Assembly: GCA_938091985.1 (NCBI GenBank)
Contig: CALKOE010000091.1
Span: forward strand, 1-8,606
Direction of reading: 5' to 3'
Source: an uncultured Acidimicrobiales bacterium
GTDB taxonomy: Bacteria; Actinomycetota; Acidimicrobiia; Acidimicrobiales; Aldehydirespiratoraceae
DNA: 8,606 nt
Of the stretch, positions 1 to 6,017 are shown piece by piece. A program made the position numbers and the translations under genes. The notes beneath the pieces are model-generated. The model was given only the letters and a program-made list of their open reading frames with translations, was not told where the DNA came from and did no database searches. Position 1 is the stretch's first letter, and each line of letters begins with the position of its first letter.

Positions 1-534
1 GGCATCTGCTTCTATGGACACCGCCCCCGACCACGGCGCCTGGCGGCCCTGTCCGAACAACCAGATCGCCCGAAGGAAGGGCACGTCCTCACACCGAAGG
101 CGCGACGATGTAGCCGTGCCGAGCTCCGGCAACGCCTCCTCCAGGAATCGGGCGTAGGGCCCTCCGTGCCAGGACTCTGTCGTACCCAGCAGCAGATGCA
201 CGTCACCCAGTTGCAGAGCGCGACGAAGCTCCGCTGGCTTGTACGCAGCCGAGAATGACATGAAGGTCGCGCCGATCCTCGTCACCGCAAAGAAGGCAAC
301 CATCCACTCCGCCGAGTGCGGCAGGTGCGCCCCGACCCGCGTGCCCTTCCCGACGCCCGCGGCGATGAGGCGTTTGGCCAGAGAGCGAGAGGCCCGATCA
401 ACCTCGCCGAAGCTCAGCCGACCCGTCGGCGTCACGATCAGCTCCCTGTCCCCGAATTCTTCTGCTGCCCGATCGATGACCTCGACCACGCGCTGCGGCC
501 CCGGATATTCCGCGGCCAGTTCCCGCTCATGCAC
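1..534 (-). CDS. Acyl-CoA synthetase (AMP-dependent ligase), N-terminal part, cut by window edge
   Basis: This is the first 178 codons of an ANL-superfamily acyl-CoA/CoA ligase. Such enzymes activate a carboxylic acid with ATP to an acyl-adenylate and pass it to CoA. The N-terminal subdomain is recognisable: a lead-in at residues 15-36 (VVEVIDRAAEEFGDRELIVT), SFGEVDRASRSLAKRL around 41-56, GVGKGTRVGAHLPHSAEW at 60-77, then RIGATFMSFSAAYKPAELRRAL at about 86-107. The P-loop, TGD and catalytic lysine motifs would lie beyond the left edge, so activity cannot be judged. The start is GTG at 534-532, with a G-run Shine-Dalgarno 7 nt upstream. The nearest upstream in-frame stop is at 580-582, and no other common start codon lies between. 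An ATG at 530 is in a different frame and opens only a short ORF. It is divergent from the amidohydrolase gene and shares its promoter region. The substrate is unknown. Confidence 0.88.
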   Translation of the reverse strand, partial: MHERELAAEYPGPQRVVEVIDRAAEEFGDRELIVTPTGRLSFGEVDRASRSLAKRLIAAGVGKGTRVGAHLPHSAEWMVAFFAVTRIGATFMSFSAAYKPAELRRALQLGDVHLLLGTTESWHGGPYARFLEEALPELGTATSSRLRCEDVPFLRAIWLFGQGRQAPWSGAVSIEADA

Positions 535-647
535 CTGAGCGCCCCCCGTGTCAGTCGACCTTCGCTCGCGAATGTGACACTATCATATTTGGCAAGTCTG
601 ATATCCGGCCACACTCTTACGCGCCGGAGCCGAGGAAGGATCAACCG
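535..647. promoter_or_regulatory. Divergent promoter region with a TATCA/TGATA dyad
   Basis: This 113-bp gap separates the divergent acyl-CoA synthetase and amidohydrolase genes. It is visibly more AT-rich at 580-605 than its surroundings. A minus-strand TATGAT (complement of 582-587) is a fair -10 for the synthetase. On the plus strand, GTGACA (574-579) with a T/A-rich element near 598-604 is a weaker -35/-10 candidate. Arms TATCA (581-585) and TGATA (599-603) form an inverted repeat over both candidates, as an operator might. CTTACGC lies at 616-622 and resembles motifs upstream of other genes here. The ribosome binding site for the amidohydrolase is AGGAAGGA at 633-640, 7 nt before its ATG. 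Promoter calls are by eye and tentative. Confidence 0.45.
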
Positions 648-1763
648 ATGCCCACGAGGTACCTACCCCTCTCCGCTGACGCCCATGTGAACGAACCACA
701 CAACCTCTGGTACGAGCGGCTGCCGGAGGAGCTACGAGACTTTGCGCCCCGACGAATCGAGCAGGGCGCGGAAGGTGCGTGGACGCTGGTGGTCAACGGC
801 GACCGGATGGGATGGCAAACCATCTCGAAGGAACGCGAGCAAGAGCTCGAGGCCGAACGGATCGGCCACGCAACCCCCGCGGTGCGCTTGGAGATGATGG
901 CCGACGATGGCATCGCCGGTGAGGTCGTCTATCCCACGATCGGTCTCTACGTCTGGGACATCGAACGGGGCGACGTCGGCCAGGCGGCGTGTCGCATCTA
1001 CAACGACTGGATCCTCGAACGGCTGAGCGAGTCGGGGGGCCGGATCAAGCTCGCCGGCATGATCCCGACATGGGACATCGACGACGCCGTCAGTGAGATC
1101 CAGTACATCGCCGGTAAGGGATTCGCGGCGGCGATGATGCCTCTGGTCGGGACACCCGCGTGGAACGACCCACAGTATGAGCCCCTCTGGGATGCGATCA
1201 GCGATACCGGCATCGCCGTGGTGATGCACCAGGGCACCGGGCAGGGCGCCACGGGCGGAGGGGTCGTGTATCGAGGCCCCGGTTCCCCGGGAGCCAACAT
1301 CCTCACCGCACAGACGCAGGCGCCCCGCACCACCTCGCTTCTCGCCGGGGCCGGTGTGTTCCACCGTCATCCCGAGATGCACGTTGTGCTCGTGGAGGTC
1401 AACGGCGGATGGTTGGCGTGGTGCATGGAAGTCCTCGACGAGTTCGCCCGCGCCAACCCGAGCTGGACCAAGCCGAAACTCCCTGAACTGCCAAGTCACT
1501 ACATATCCCGACACATCCACTGCACGTTCCAGAACGACCCGGTGGCAATCGCCAATCTGCCGCTGACGGGGCCAAGAACGCTGATGTGGGGCAACGACTA
1601 CCCACACGACGAGGGCACCTACCCGCGGTCGCAGGAAGTGATCGCCAACCTGTTCGCGAACGTCTCCGAGCAGGACCGTCGGATGATCCTGACCCAAAAC
1701 ACCGCAGAGGTGTTCGGCTTCGACCAATCGATTCTCACGACGCCCGTCGAGGCTTCCAGCTGA
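648..1763 (+). CDS. Amidohydrolase family 2 metal-dependent hydrolase/decarboxylase
   Basis: This 371-residue protein of the amidohydrolase-2 (ACMSD-like TIM-barrel) superfamily has the usual length for its class. Visible landmarks are: LSADAHVNEPHNLW at 8-21, where D11 and H13 stand at the HxH position, a DxH variant common in this family; a cap region containing VRLEMMADDGI (79-89) and VVYPTIGLY (93-101); VVMHQGTG at 191-198 with probable ligand H194; HPEMHVVLVEVNGGW at 241-255; and LMWGNDYPHDEGTYP at 312-326 with D317 as the conserved acidic ligand. Relatives are hydrolases or non-oxidative decarboxylases of cyclic or aromatic acids, and the reaction here is not determined. The ATG has a strong Shine-Dalgarno at 7 nt. 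The thioesterase gene follows after 31 nt on the same strand, so the two probably form an operon. The protein is expected in the cytoplasm; no signal peptide is visible. Confidence 0.9.
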   Translation: MPTRYLPLSADAHVNEPHNLWYERLPEELRDFAPRRIEQGAEGAWTLVVNGDRMGWQTISKEREQELEAERIGHATPAVRLEMMADDGIAGEVVYPTIGLYVWDIERGDVGQAACRIYNDWILERLSESGGRIKLAGMIPTWDIDDAVSEIQYIAGKGFAAAMMPLVGTPAWNDPQYEPLWDAISDTGIAVVMHQGTGQGATGGGVVYRGPGSPGANILTAQTQAPRTTSLLAGAGVFHRHPEMHVVLVEVNGGWLAWCMEVLDEFARANPSWTKPKLPELPSHYISRHIHCTFQNDPVAIANLPLTGPRTLMWGNDYPHDEGTYPRSQEVIANLFANVSEQDRRMILTQNTAEVFGFDQSILTTPVEASS

Positions 1764-1794
1764 TGGAGACTCAGCTGCAAATCGCGGATGCCCC

Positions 1795-2601
1795 GTGACC
1801 ACCGGCGGGCGCACCGCGCCGATCACCGAGTTCATCCCGCTGGTCGACAGCGGCGACGGTGCCCTGTGCTGCACCGTGGCCCCCCACTTGGCGCGACCTG
1901 ATGGTGGTCTCTACGGGGGGTCGGCCGCGGCGCTCGCGGTGACCGCGGCCGAGCGGGCGACCGGTCGGCGTTGCCTGTCATTGGGGATCCGCTACCTCGC
2001 GCCGGCGGCACTCGGCGATGAGATCCGGGTCGTCGTCACCGACTTGTCCGCGGGGCGCTCCGTCAGCCAGGTCGAAGTCAAAGGCACCCATGGCGACCGC
2101 CGCATCTTCGCCGCGACCGCTGCGGCCGCCGTCGAGGGCAGTCACGACGACGACGCCCAACTCGTCCCGTTTCCCGACGCTCCCGCACCATCGACGTGTC
2201 GCACCTACCGCGAGACGGATCTCGCCTCAGCAGGCAACATGTGGCGTTCGCTCGCGGTGAGAGTCGCTCATCACGACGGCGTCGACGTCAGCGCTCAGCC
2301 CCTCCGCCTGTGGGCGCGGATCAACGGCGTCGCGGCCACACCGGCAACGATGGCCTACGTCAGCGACTGGGTTTCGGAGGGATTCTGGCAGGGTGTACAC
2401 CGAGCAGGAATGGGCGTGACGATCGATGGCTCGATAACAGTCGCCCAGCCCGATCCGACGGAGTGGATCCTCATGGAGATACTGCCCCAGTCATCGTGGG
2501 CCGGGTATTGCGCAGGTCAGGTCCTGATGTGGTCAGAGAACGGGGTGTTTCTCGGGACTGCGACGCAGACGGTGAAGCTTCGCCGCCTGTCGACCACCTG
2601 A
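1795..2601 (+). CDS. TesB-like acyl-CoA thioesterase (double hot-dog)
   Basis: This 268-residue protein has the two-hot-dog layout of TesB-type acyl-CoA thioesterases, which hydrolyse acyl-CoA to free acid and CoA. The N-terminal half has GGLYGGSAAALAVTAAERAT (37-56, the central helix), LSLGIRYLAPAALGDEIRV (61-79) and a GRSVSQVEV strand (87-95). The C-terminal half has MAYVSDW (186-192), with D191 in the place of the usual catalytic Asp, then DGSITVAQP (211-219), WILMEI (224-229) and a final strand SENGVFLGTATQTVKLRR (247-264). The GTG start at 1795 has only a weak ribosome binding site, and no in-frame ATG/GTG/TTG lies nearby upstream. Its GTGA overlaps the stop of a 12-codon frame opening at the amidohydrolase stop, so reinitiation is plausible. 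It is the distal gene of the amidohydrolase operon. Substrate chain type cannot be read from the sequence. Confidence 0.85.
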   Translation: MTTGGRTAPITEFIPLVDSGDGALCCTVAPHLARPDGGLYGGSAAALAVTAAERATGRRCLSLGIRYLAPAALGDEIRVVVTDLSAGRSVSQVEVKGTHGDRRIFAATAAAAVEGSHDDDAQLVPFPDAPAPSTCRTYRETDLASAGNMWRSLAVRVAHHDGVDVSAQPLRLWARINGVAATPATMAYVSDWVSEGFWQGVHRAGMGVTIDGSITVAQPDPTEWILMEILPQSSWAGYCAGQVLMWSENGVFLGTATQTVKLRRLSTT

Positions 2602-2644
2602 TATGACAAACGAACGGAGCTTGACGGAGAGGAGCCGCTGACCT

Positions 2645-4057
2645 CTAGCGATCGATCACAATCGGATCACCGATCACCTCGATGGTGCCGGTCGCGTCGT
2701 CGTAGCGCTGGACCTCGAACTGGTCGAGGAGATCCCACTTGCCGTCGCCGAACCGGAATGAACCCTGGCCGTACCCGAGGATCTCGATGGAGCCGAGTTC
2801 CTCCAGCGCAGCCGCGAAGGTCTCGTTCGTGAGTTCGGCGCCGGCACGTTCCCCGGCCTGCTTGAGCAGCCGGGTCATGTTGCAGGCCGTGAGGGTGGGA
2901 AGAGCCCAACTCGGTTCGCCTCCCGCCTGAGCATCTCCGTCGGGCAGGACCAGGAACTGGTCGGCGAGCTCAGGGTTCGCGGCAACGATCGGATCGATGC
3001 ACTCTTCCTTGAACGCCGGGTCATCGAACCAGAACGACGCGTCCGGGGCCTGGGACACACTCAATGCGCCGTCGATGATGCTGGTGTCGGAGATGCCGCC
3101 CACCGTCGCGTCCAACGAAATGAAGGCCATCTCGGGGGTGAAGCCGGCTTGGATGAAGCCTTCCGTCGCTGTCGCTGCTCCGACGACATCGATGATGAAG
3201 TCGACGCCTCCGACGCGGAACTGCTCAGCTACCAGGCCGATCTCTGAGTTGAACGCGGTCGGATCATCGGAGCCGGCCACCGTGACCACGGCAATCGCCG
3301 GAATATCCTTGTCGTCGAGGACGGCTTTCACTGCGTCGACGGGCTCGTCCACCGAGCCGATGATGCCGACGGTTTTCCCATCGAGGAAGCCTCCCTCCGC
3401 GAGGGTGCCGGCCATGATCCCGGCGATGGCGTCATCGGCCGCGTTCAGACTCAACCACAGCGCGTCGTCGGATGCCTCGACGAAGGTTGCGGTCTGGAAT
3501 CCCTCGGTGATGACCATGACGTCGTTGAGCTCTGTGAGACACAGGTTGTTCGCCGCCAACATGCCGTAGAGCACGATGAACACTTCCTCGTCGTCGGCGA
3601 ACTCGACGCAAGCTGCGTCCTGTGTCGCCGGATCGAGGAAGTCATAGCTGACGTAGACCGGCTCGATCATGCGACCGAAAATTCCGCCTGCCTCGTTAAT
3701 CGCATCGATGAAGGGCGGAAACGCGACCTCGTTCGACCCGTGGTAGTTCGGTACGTTGTACTGGGCCAGGAGTTCGAAGTCCGGCACGGCAATACCGACC
3801 TTTACCGCCGTCGACGTCACGCCACGGGCGCTGGCGGGGAGCTCCTCGGGCACCTCATCCTCGGCCTCGTCGGTCGAAGGGTCCTCGCTGTCGTCGGCCT
3901 CGGGTTCATCCGAGTCGCCCGAATCGTCGCCCTCTGAGGCATCGTCGTCGACGATCGTGGCGTCGCCACTGCCATCGTCGTCAGAGCACGCGCTCGCCAC
4001 CAGAGCGAAAACTGTCAGCACCGCAAGAAATGCGGCAAACGTCCGTCGCCTCACCAT
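2645..4057 (-). CDS. Branched-chain-amino-acid-type ABC substrate-binding lipoprotein
   Basis: This 470-residue periplasmic-binding-protein type 1 (Peripla_BP_6/LivJ-like) protein would capture a solute outside the membrane for an ABC importer. Residues 1-23 form a lipoprotein signal peptide: MVRRR, a hydrophobic core, then ASA before C24. Residues 25 to about 77 are a low-complexity Asp/Glu/Ser spacer, as in many actinobacterial lipoproteins. The binding domain starts near TAVKVGIAVPDF (83-94). It includes FIDAINEAGGIFGR (116-129), the GKTVGIIGSVDEP segment (227-239) that opens the second lobe, and GGVDFIIDVVGAA (283-295). The open frame continues upstream to 4303, inside the crotonase gene. 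The ATG at 4057 is chosen because it starts the signal peptide and follows a GGGGG Shine-Dalgarno by 9 nt. No permease or ATPase gene is in the window. It converges on the thioesterase gene with a 43-nt gap. The ligand is unknown. Confidence 0.92.
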   Translation of the reverse strand: MVRRRTFAAFLAVLTVFALVASACSDDDGSGDATIVDDDASEGDDSGDSDEPEADDSEDPSTDEAEDEVPEELPASARGVTSTAVKVGIAVPDFELLAQYNVPNYHGSNEVAFPPFIDAINEAGGIFGRMIEPVYVSYDFLDPATQDAACVEFADDEEVFIVLYGMLAANNLCLTELNDVMVITEGFQTATFVEASDDALWLSLNAADDAIAGIMAGTLAEGGFLDGKTVGIIGSVDEPVDAVKAVLDDKDIPAIAVVTVAGSDDPTAFNSEIGLVAEQFRVGGVDFIIDVVGAATATEGFIQAGFTPEMAFISLDATVGGISDTSIIDGALSVSQAPDASFWFDDPAFKEECIDPIVAANPELADQFLVLPDGDAQAGGEPSWALPTLTACNMTRLLKQAGERAGAELTNETFAAALEELGSIEILGYGQGSFRFGDGKWDLLDQFEVQRYDDATGTIEVIGDPIVIDR

Positions 4058-4199
4058 TGGATCTATCCCCCTTGCTGCGCCCCCACGAGGCGCAAGTTCC
4101 AACGCTGACGACCGTAGCAGTCGCTTACGTAAAGTGAAAGCGTTACTTACGGTCGCGAAAAGCGACGCAGTCAGGCGGTGCAACCAACGATGGATGGAG
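4058..4199 (-). promoter_or_regulatory. Promoter/operator region of the substrate-binding lipoprotein gene
   Basis: The 142-bp gap between the crotonase stop and the lipoprotein start holds dense dyad symmetry. TTACGTAA (4125-4132) is a perfect 8-bp palindrome. CTTACG occurs twice, at 4124-4129 and 4146-4151, exactly 22 bp apart, so both copies face the same side of the helix. GTCGC/GCGAC arms (4152-4156 and 4162-4166) form a short hairpin with a 5-nt loop, which could instead be a weak terminator for the crotonase gene. GTCGCTT (4120-4126) also pairs with AAGCGAC (4160-4166). On the minus strand, TACGGT (complement of 4111-4116) is a possible -10 of the TAnnnT type, placing the palindrome between the -35 and -10 positions. 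The -35 is poor. The operator role is inferred. Confidence 0.42.
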
Positions 4200-5108
4200 T
4201 CACGTTCCGCCGACGGCGTCGCGCTTGGCCACCTCGACTGGCGGTGCGTCGCGCCAGTTGACGATGCCCTCGTCGAAGTCGGACGATGCGACCCAACGCT
4301 CACCGTTTGAGATGGTTGCGTAGTGGGAATGGTTGAGCTGGTGGATGGTGAAGCATGACTCGAGCGCGTTCGTGAACCCCATGGTGTCCATCGTCTGGTT
4401 CACCGACTCCTTGATGAGCAGCGCGGCAACGGTGGGCAGCTCGGCGACTCGAGCGGCGAACTCCTGCGTTCGGTCGGTCAGTTCCTCTCCCGGAAAGACC
4501 TTGCTGACCATGCCCAAGCTGTGAGCCTCGTCGGCATCGATCGCGTCTCCGGTCAGGAGAAGCTCCTTTGTCTTTCGAGGGCCGAACTCCCAGGGATGGG
4601 CGAAGTACTCGACGCCCATCATGCCGAGTCGGGTGCCGACGACGTCGGCGAAGATGGTGTCCTCCGCAGCCACGATCAGATCGCAGGCCCAGGCGAGCAT
4701 GAGCCCGGCCGCGAACACCGACCCATGGACCTCGGCAATGGTGATCTTGCGGAGGTTCCGCCACCGCAAGGTGTTCTGGAAGAAGTAGTGCCACTCCTGG
4801 AGCATCAACCTCTCGCTGCCCGCGCGGGTCCCGCCGTTGACAAGACGCGATGGGTGCATCTTCTCGCCGCTGTACTCCTCCATGGCCACCTTCGAACCCA
4901 TGTCGTGGCCGGCCGAGAACATCTCGCCGTTCCCACCGAGGATCACGACCCTCACGTCGTCGTCGCGCTCAGCCCTGAGAAATGCCTCGTCCAGCTCGAC
5001 GAGCATGCCCCGGTTTTGGGCATTGCGAGCTTCAGGCCGGTTGAGCATGATCCGAACGACGCGGCCGTCATCGCTCGAGTCGTAGGTGATGAATTGGTAG
5101 TCGGTCAT
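4200..5108 (-). CDS. Enoyl-CoA hydratase/isomerase (crotonase) family protein with atypical active site
   Basis: This 302-residue crotonase-fold protein is slightly longer than the usual 255-290. Members bind acyl-CoA and stabilise a thioester enolate in an oxyanion hole. The fold is clear: VVRIMLNRPEARNAQN (17-32), VRVVILGGNGEMFSAGHDM (52-70, first oxyanion-hole segment), ITIAEVHGSVFAAGLMLAWA (122-141, second segment), then KELLLTGDAIDADEAHSLGM (181-200). The positions of the two hydratase catalytic glutamates are changed: the first (CELA in classical enzymes) is M137, and the second (QPE) falls at DVVG (155-158). GVEYFAHPWEFG (165-176) replaces the usual PGAGGTQRL segment. A plain enoyl-CoA hydratase is therefore unlikely; isomerase, hydrolase, dehalogenase or C-C cleavage are options. 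The ATG at 5108 follows GGAG by 4 nt and fits the normal N-terminus. An in-frame upstream start at 5135 would add nine residues and has no better support. Confidence 0.88.
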   Translation of the reverse strand: MTDYQFITYDSSDDGRVVRIMLNRPEARNAQNRGMLVELDEAFLRAERDDDVRVVILGGNGEMFSAGHDMGSKVAMEEYSGEKMHPSRLVNGGTRAGSERLMLQEWHYFFQNTLRWRNLRKITIAEVHGSVFAAGLMLAWACDLIVAAEDTIFADVVGTRLGMMGVEYFAHPWEFGPRKTKELLLTGDAIDADEAHSLGMVSKVFPGEELTDRTQEFAARVAELPTVAALLIKESVNQTMDTMGFTNALESCFTIHQLNHSHYATISNGERWVASSDFDEGIVNWRDAPPVEVAKRDAVGGT

Positions 5109-5128
5109 AGGTCTCCGAGAATCGGGCT

Positions 5129-5143
5129 TACGCATTTTGCGTA
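5129..5143. promoter_or_regulatory. Perfect inverted repeat, candidate TetR operator before the crotonase gene
   Basis: The sequence reads TACGCA-TTT-TGCGTA, a 6-bp perfect inverted repeat with a 3-bp spacer. It lies about 20 bp before the crotonase ATG and downstream of a good minus-strand -10 box. A repressor bound here would block transcription. With the preceding bases it also contains GCTTACG, shared with the region upstream of the lipoprotein gene. Two TetR genes are adjacent and TetR dimers bind such dyads, so one of them is the likely ligand. This is an inference. Confidence 0.5.
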
Positions 5144-5157
5144 GCGCACTTGCCAGT

Positions 5158-5191
5158 TCCGCATGTTATAGCGTCGCTACGAGCGCACAAG
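5158..5191 (-). promoter_or_regulatory. Putative crotonase promoter with overlapping palindrome
   Basis: On the minus strand TATAAC (complement of 5165-5170) is the best -10 hexamer in the window. With a 17-bp spacer the -35 position holds CCCTTG. TTGTGC is closer to consensus but leaves only 14 bp, so the -35 is weak and activation or a non-standard sigma factor is possible. An 11-bp palindrome TAGCG-T-CGCTA (5169-5179) overlaps the upstream edge of the -10 and could be a second regulator site. A start near 5158 would put the TACGCA dyad in the early transcribed region. Confidence 0.4.
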
Positions 5192-5216
5192 GGGGCACCG
5201 ATGGTAGATGTGCCCC
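5192..5216 (-). terminator. GC-rich hairpin, probable terminator of the TetR pair
   Basis: GGGGCAC (5192-5198) and GTGCCCC (5210-5216) are perfect 7-bp arms around an 11-nt loop, about 58 nt after the stop of the proximal TetR gene. No real U-tract follows on the minus strand (CTTGTG), which is common for actinobacterial hairpin terminators. It lies between the regulators and the crotonase promoter and would insulate them. It could alternatively be another protein-binding dyad. Confidence 0.45.
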
Positions 5217-5273
5217 AGCCAGTCGAATTCGATCCGATGTCGAACGTCGCTGGCTACGCCAAGCTTCCGTTCA

Positions 5274-6017
5274 TCACGACCGAGTGACCGTCGGCGTCCA
5301 CGCGCCCCCGAGCGCCCGGATCAGGAAACGGGCGAGTTCCTCAGGAGGCGGCATGTCGACCGAGGTCTCATTGCCCAACAGAGACGAGTGGTTGTATGCG
5401 GTTCGCACCGCGAGGACGAAGTAGGCGCGTTCGTCGGTGTCCCCCGGAGGAAGCCCGCCGGCGTCGACCGCGGCGTCGATGCACTCCTTGAGGAACTCGA
5501 CGTGGGGCTGGAGCGCCTGGTCGAAGCCGCGTGCGTTGCTCGACTGGAGCTGGGCCGAGTAGCGAAGAAGGGCGGAGCGGTAGGGCGTCAGCGTGATGCT
5601 CACCGAGCGGAGTATGTAGCCGGCCAACCGCTCGATCGGGTCGTCGATGCCGGCGAGAAGACCCCGGACCTCCTCCACGGCGGTGAGCAACGCTTCCTCG
5701 AAGACGGCGCTGAGCAGATCCGCCTTGCCGTCGAAGTACTGATAGAAGAGCCGCATCGAGAACCCGGCACGATCACAGACGTCCTGGATGGTGAATGAGT
5801 TGCCTCGCTCTTCGAGGAGTTCGATGGTCGCCCCAACGAAGGCTGCGGAGCGGTCGATCGACCGTCGGGCCGCCTCATCAAGCGACCGTTGGACGACTCG
5901 CGCCCGCCAGGGGCTTGCCGCGTCGCCCGCAGGGTCGATCGCGGCCAGCAAGCCGTCGGTTGCCCCGTTTCCAGTTTCGTCGGCTCCCTCCGGGTCGGTG
6001 TGCGCAGCTCCGCTCAT
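5274..6017 (-). CDS. TetR/AcrR-family transcriptional regulator (second of a tandem pair)
   Basis: This 247-residue TetR-family one-component regulator would be a DNA-binding dimer whose C-terminal domain senses a small ligand. Residues 1-36 are a Gly/Asp/Ala-rich N-terminal extension, longer than usual. Next is WRARVVQRSLDEAARRSIDR (37-56), leading into the helix-turn-helix FTIQDVCDRAGFSMRLFYQYFDGKADLL (75-102, given here as landmark residues F75 to L102). The remaining part is the all-helical ligand domain. The ATG overlaps the stop of the upstream TetR gene as ATGA, and AGGGAGG inside that gene's end serves as its ribosome binding site, so the pair is translationally coupled. Sequence similarity to the neighbouring regulator in both the DNA arm and the C-terminus indicates a tandem duplication. 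Targets are unknown; the dyads before the crotonase gene are the nearest candidates. Confidence 0.9.
   Translation of the reverse strand: MSGAAHTDPEGADETGNGATDGLLAAIDPAGDAASPWRARVVQRSLDEAARRSIDRSAAFVGATIELLEERGNSFTIQDVCDRAGFSMRLFYQYFDGKADLLSAVFEEALLTAVEEVRGLLAGIDDPIERLAGYILRSVSITLTPYRSALLRYSAQLQSSNARGFDQALQPHVEFLKECIDAAVDAGGLPPGDTDERAYFVLAVRTAYNHSSLLGNETSVDMPPPEELARFLIRALGGAWTPTVTRS

Noticed and set aside
438..644. 68-codon minus-strand frame across the divergent promoter
   Set aside because: It overlaps the acyl-CoA synthetase start in another frame, has no homology signal, and runs through the likely promoter elements.
732..1874. 380-codon open frame on the minus strand opposite the amidohydrolase gene
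   Set aside because: Its protein is rich in Arg, His, Pro and Gly with no recognisable domain. The opposite strand encodes a well-supported metal hydrolase, so this is a GC-driven antisense frame.
2628..2646. AGAGG/CCTCT hairpin in the convergent gap as a bidirectional terminator
   Set aside because: A 5-bp stem with a 9-nt loop that overlaps the lipoprotein stop and has no U-tract is too weak to call.
3850..3960. Repetitive GTC/CTC/GAC-rich tract as a tandem DNA repeat
   Set aside because: It encodes the Asp/Glu/Ser-rich spacer of the lipoprotein. There is no regular repeat unit, only low-complexity codon use.
4058..4303. Upstream extension of the lipoprotein frame adding 82 residues
   Set aside because: It would bury the signal peptide inside the protein and overlap the crotonase gene. 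The ATG at 4057 has a good ribosome binding site and starts a proper lipoprotein signal.
3756..4310. 184-codon plus-strand frame opposite the lipoprotein N-terminus and crotonase end
   Set aside because: It is a Ser/Ala-rich product of reading the acidic spacer in antisense. It has no domain and no clear ribosome binding site.
5223..5232. TCGAATTCGA palindrome after the TetR stop as a regulatory site
   Set aside because: It is a perfect 10-bp palindrome but lies far from any likely promoter element and has no second copy. It could easily arise by chance.
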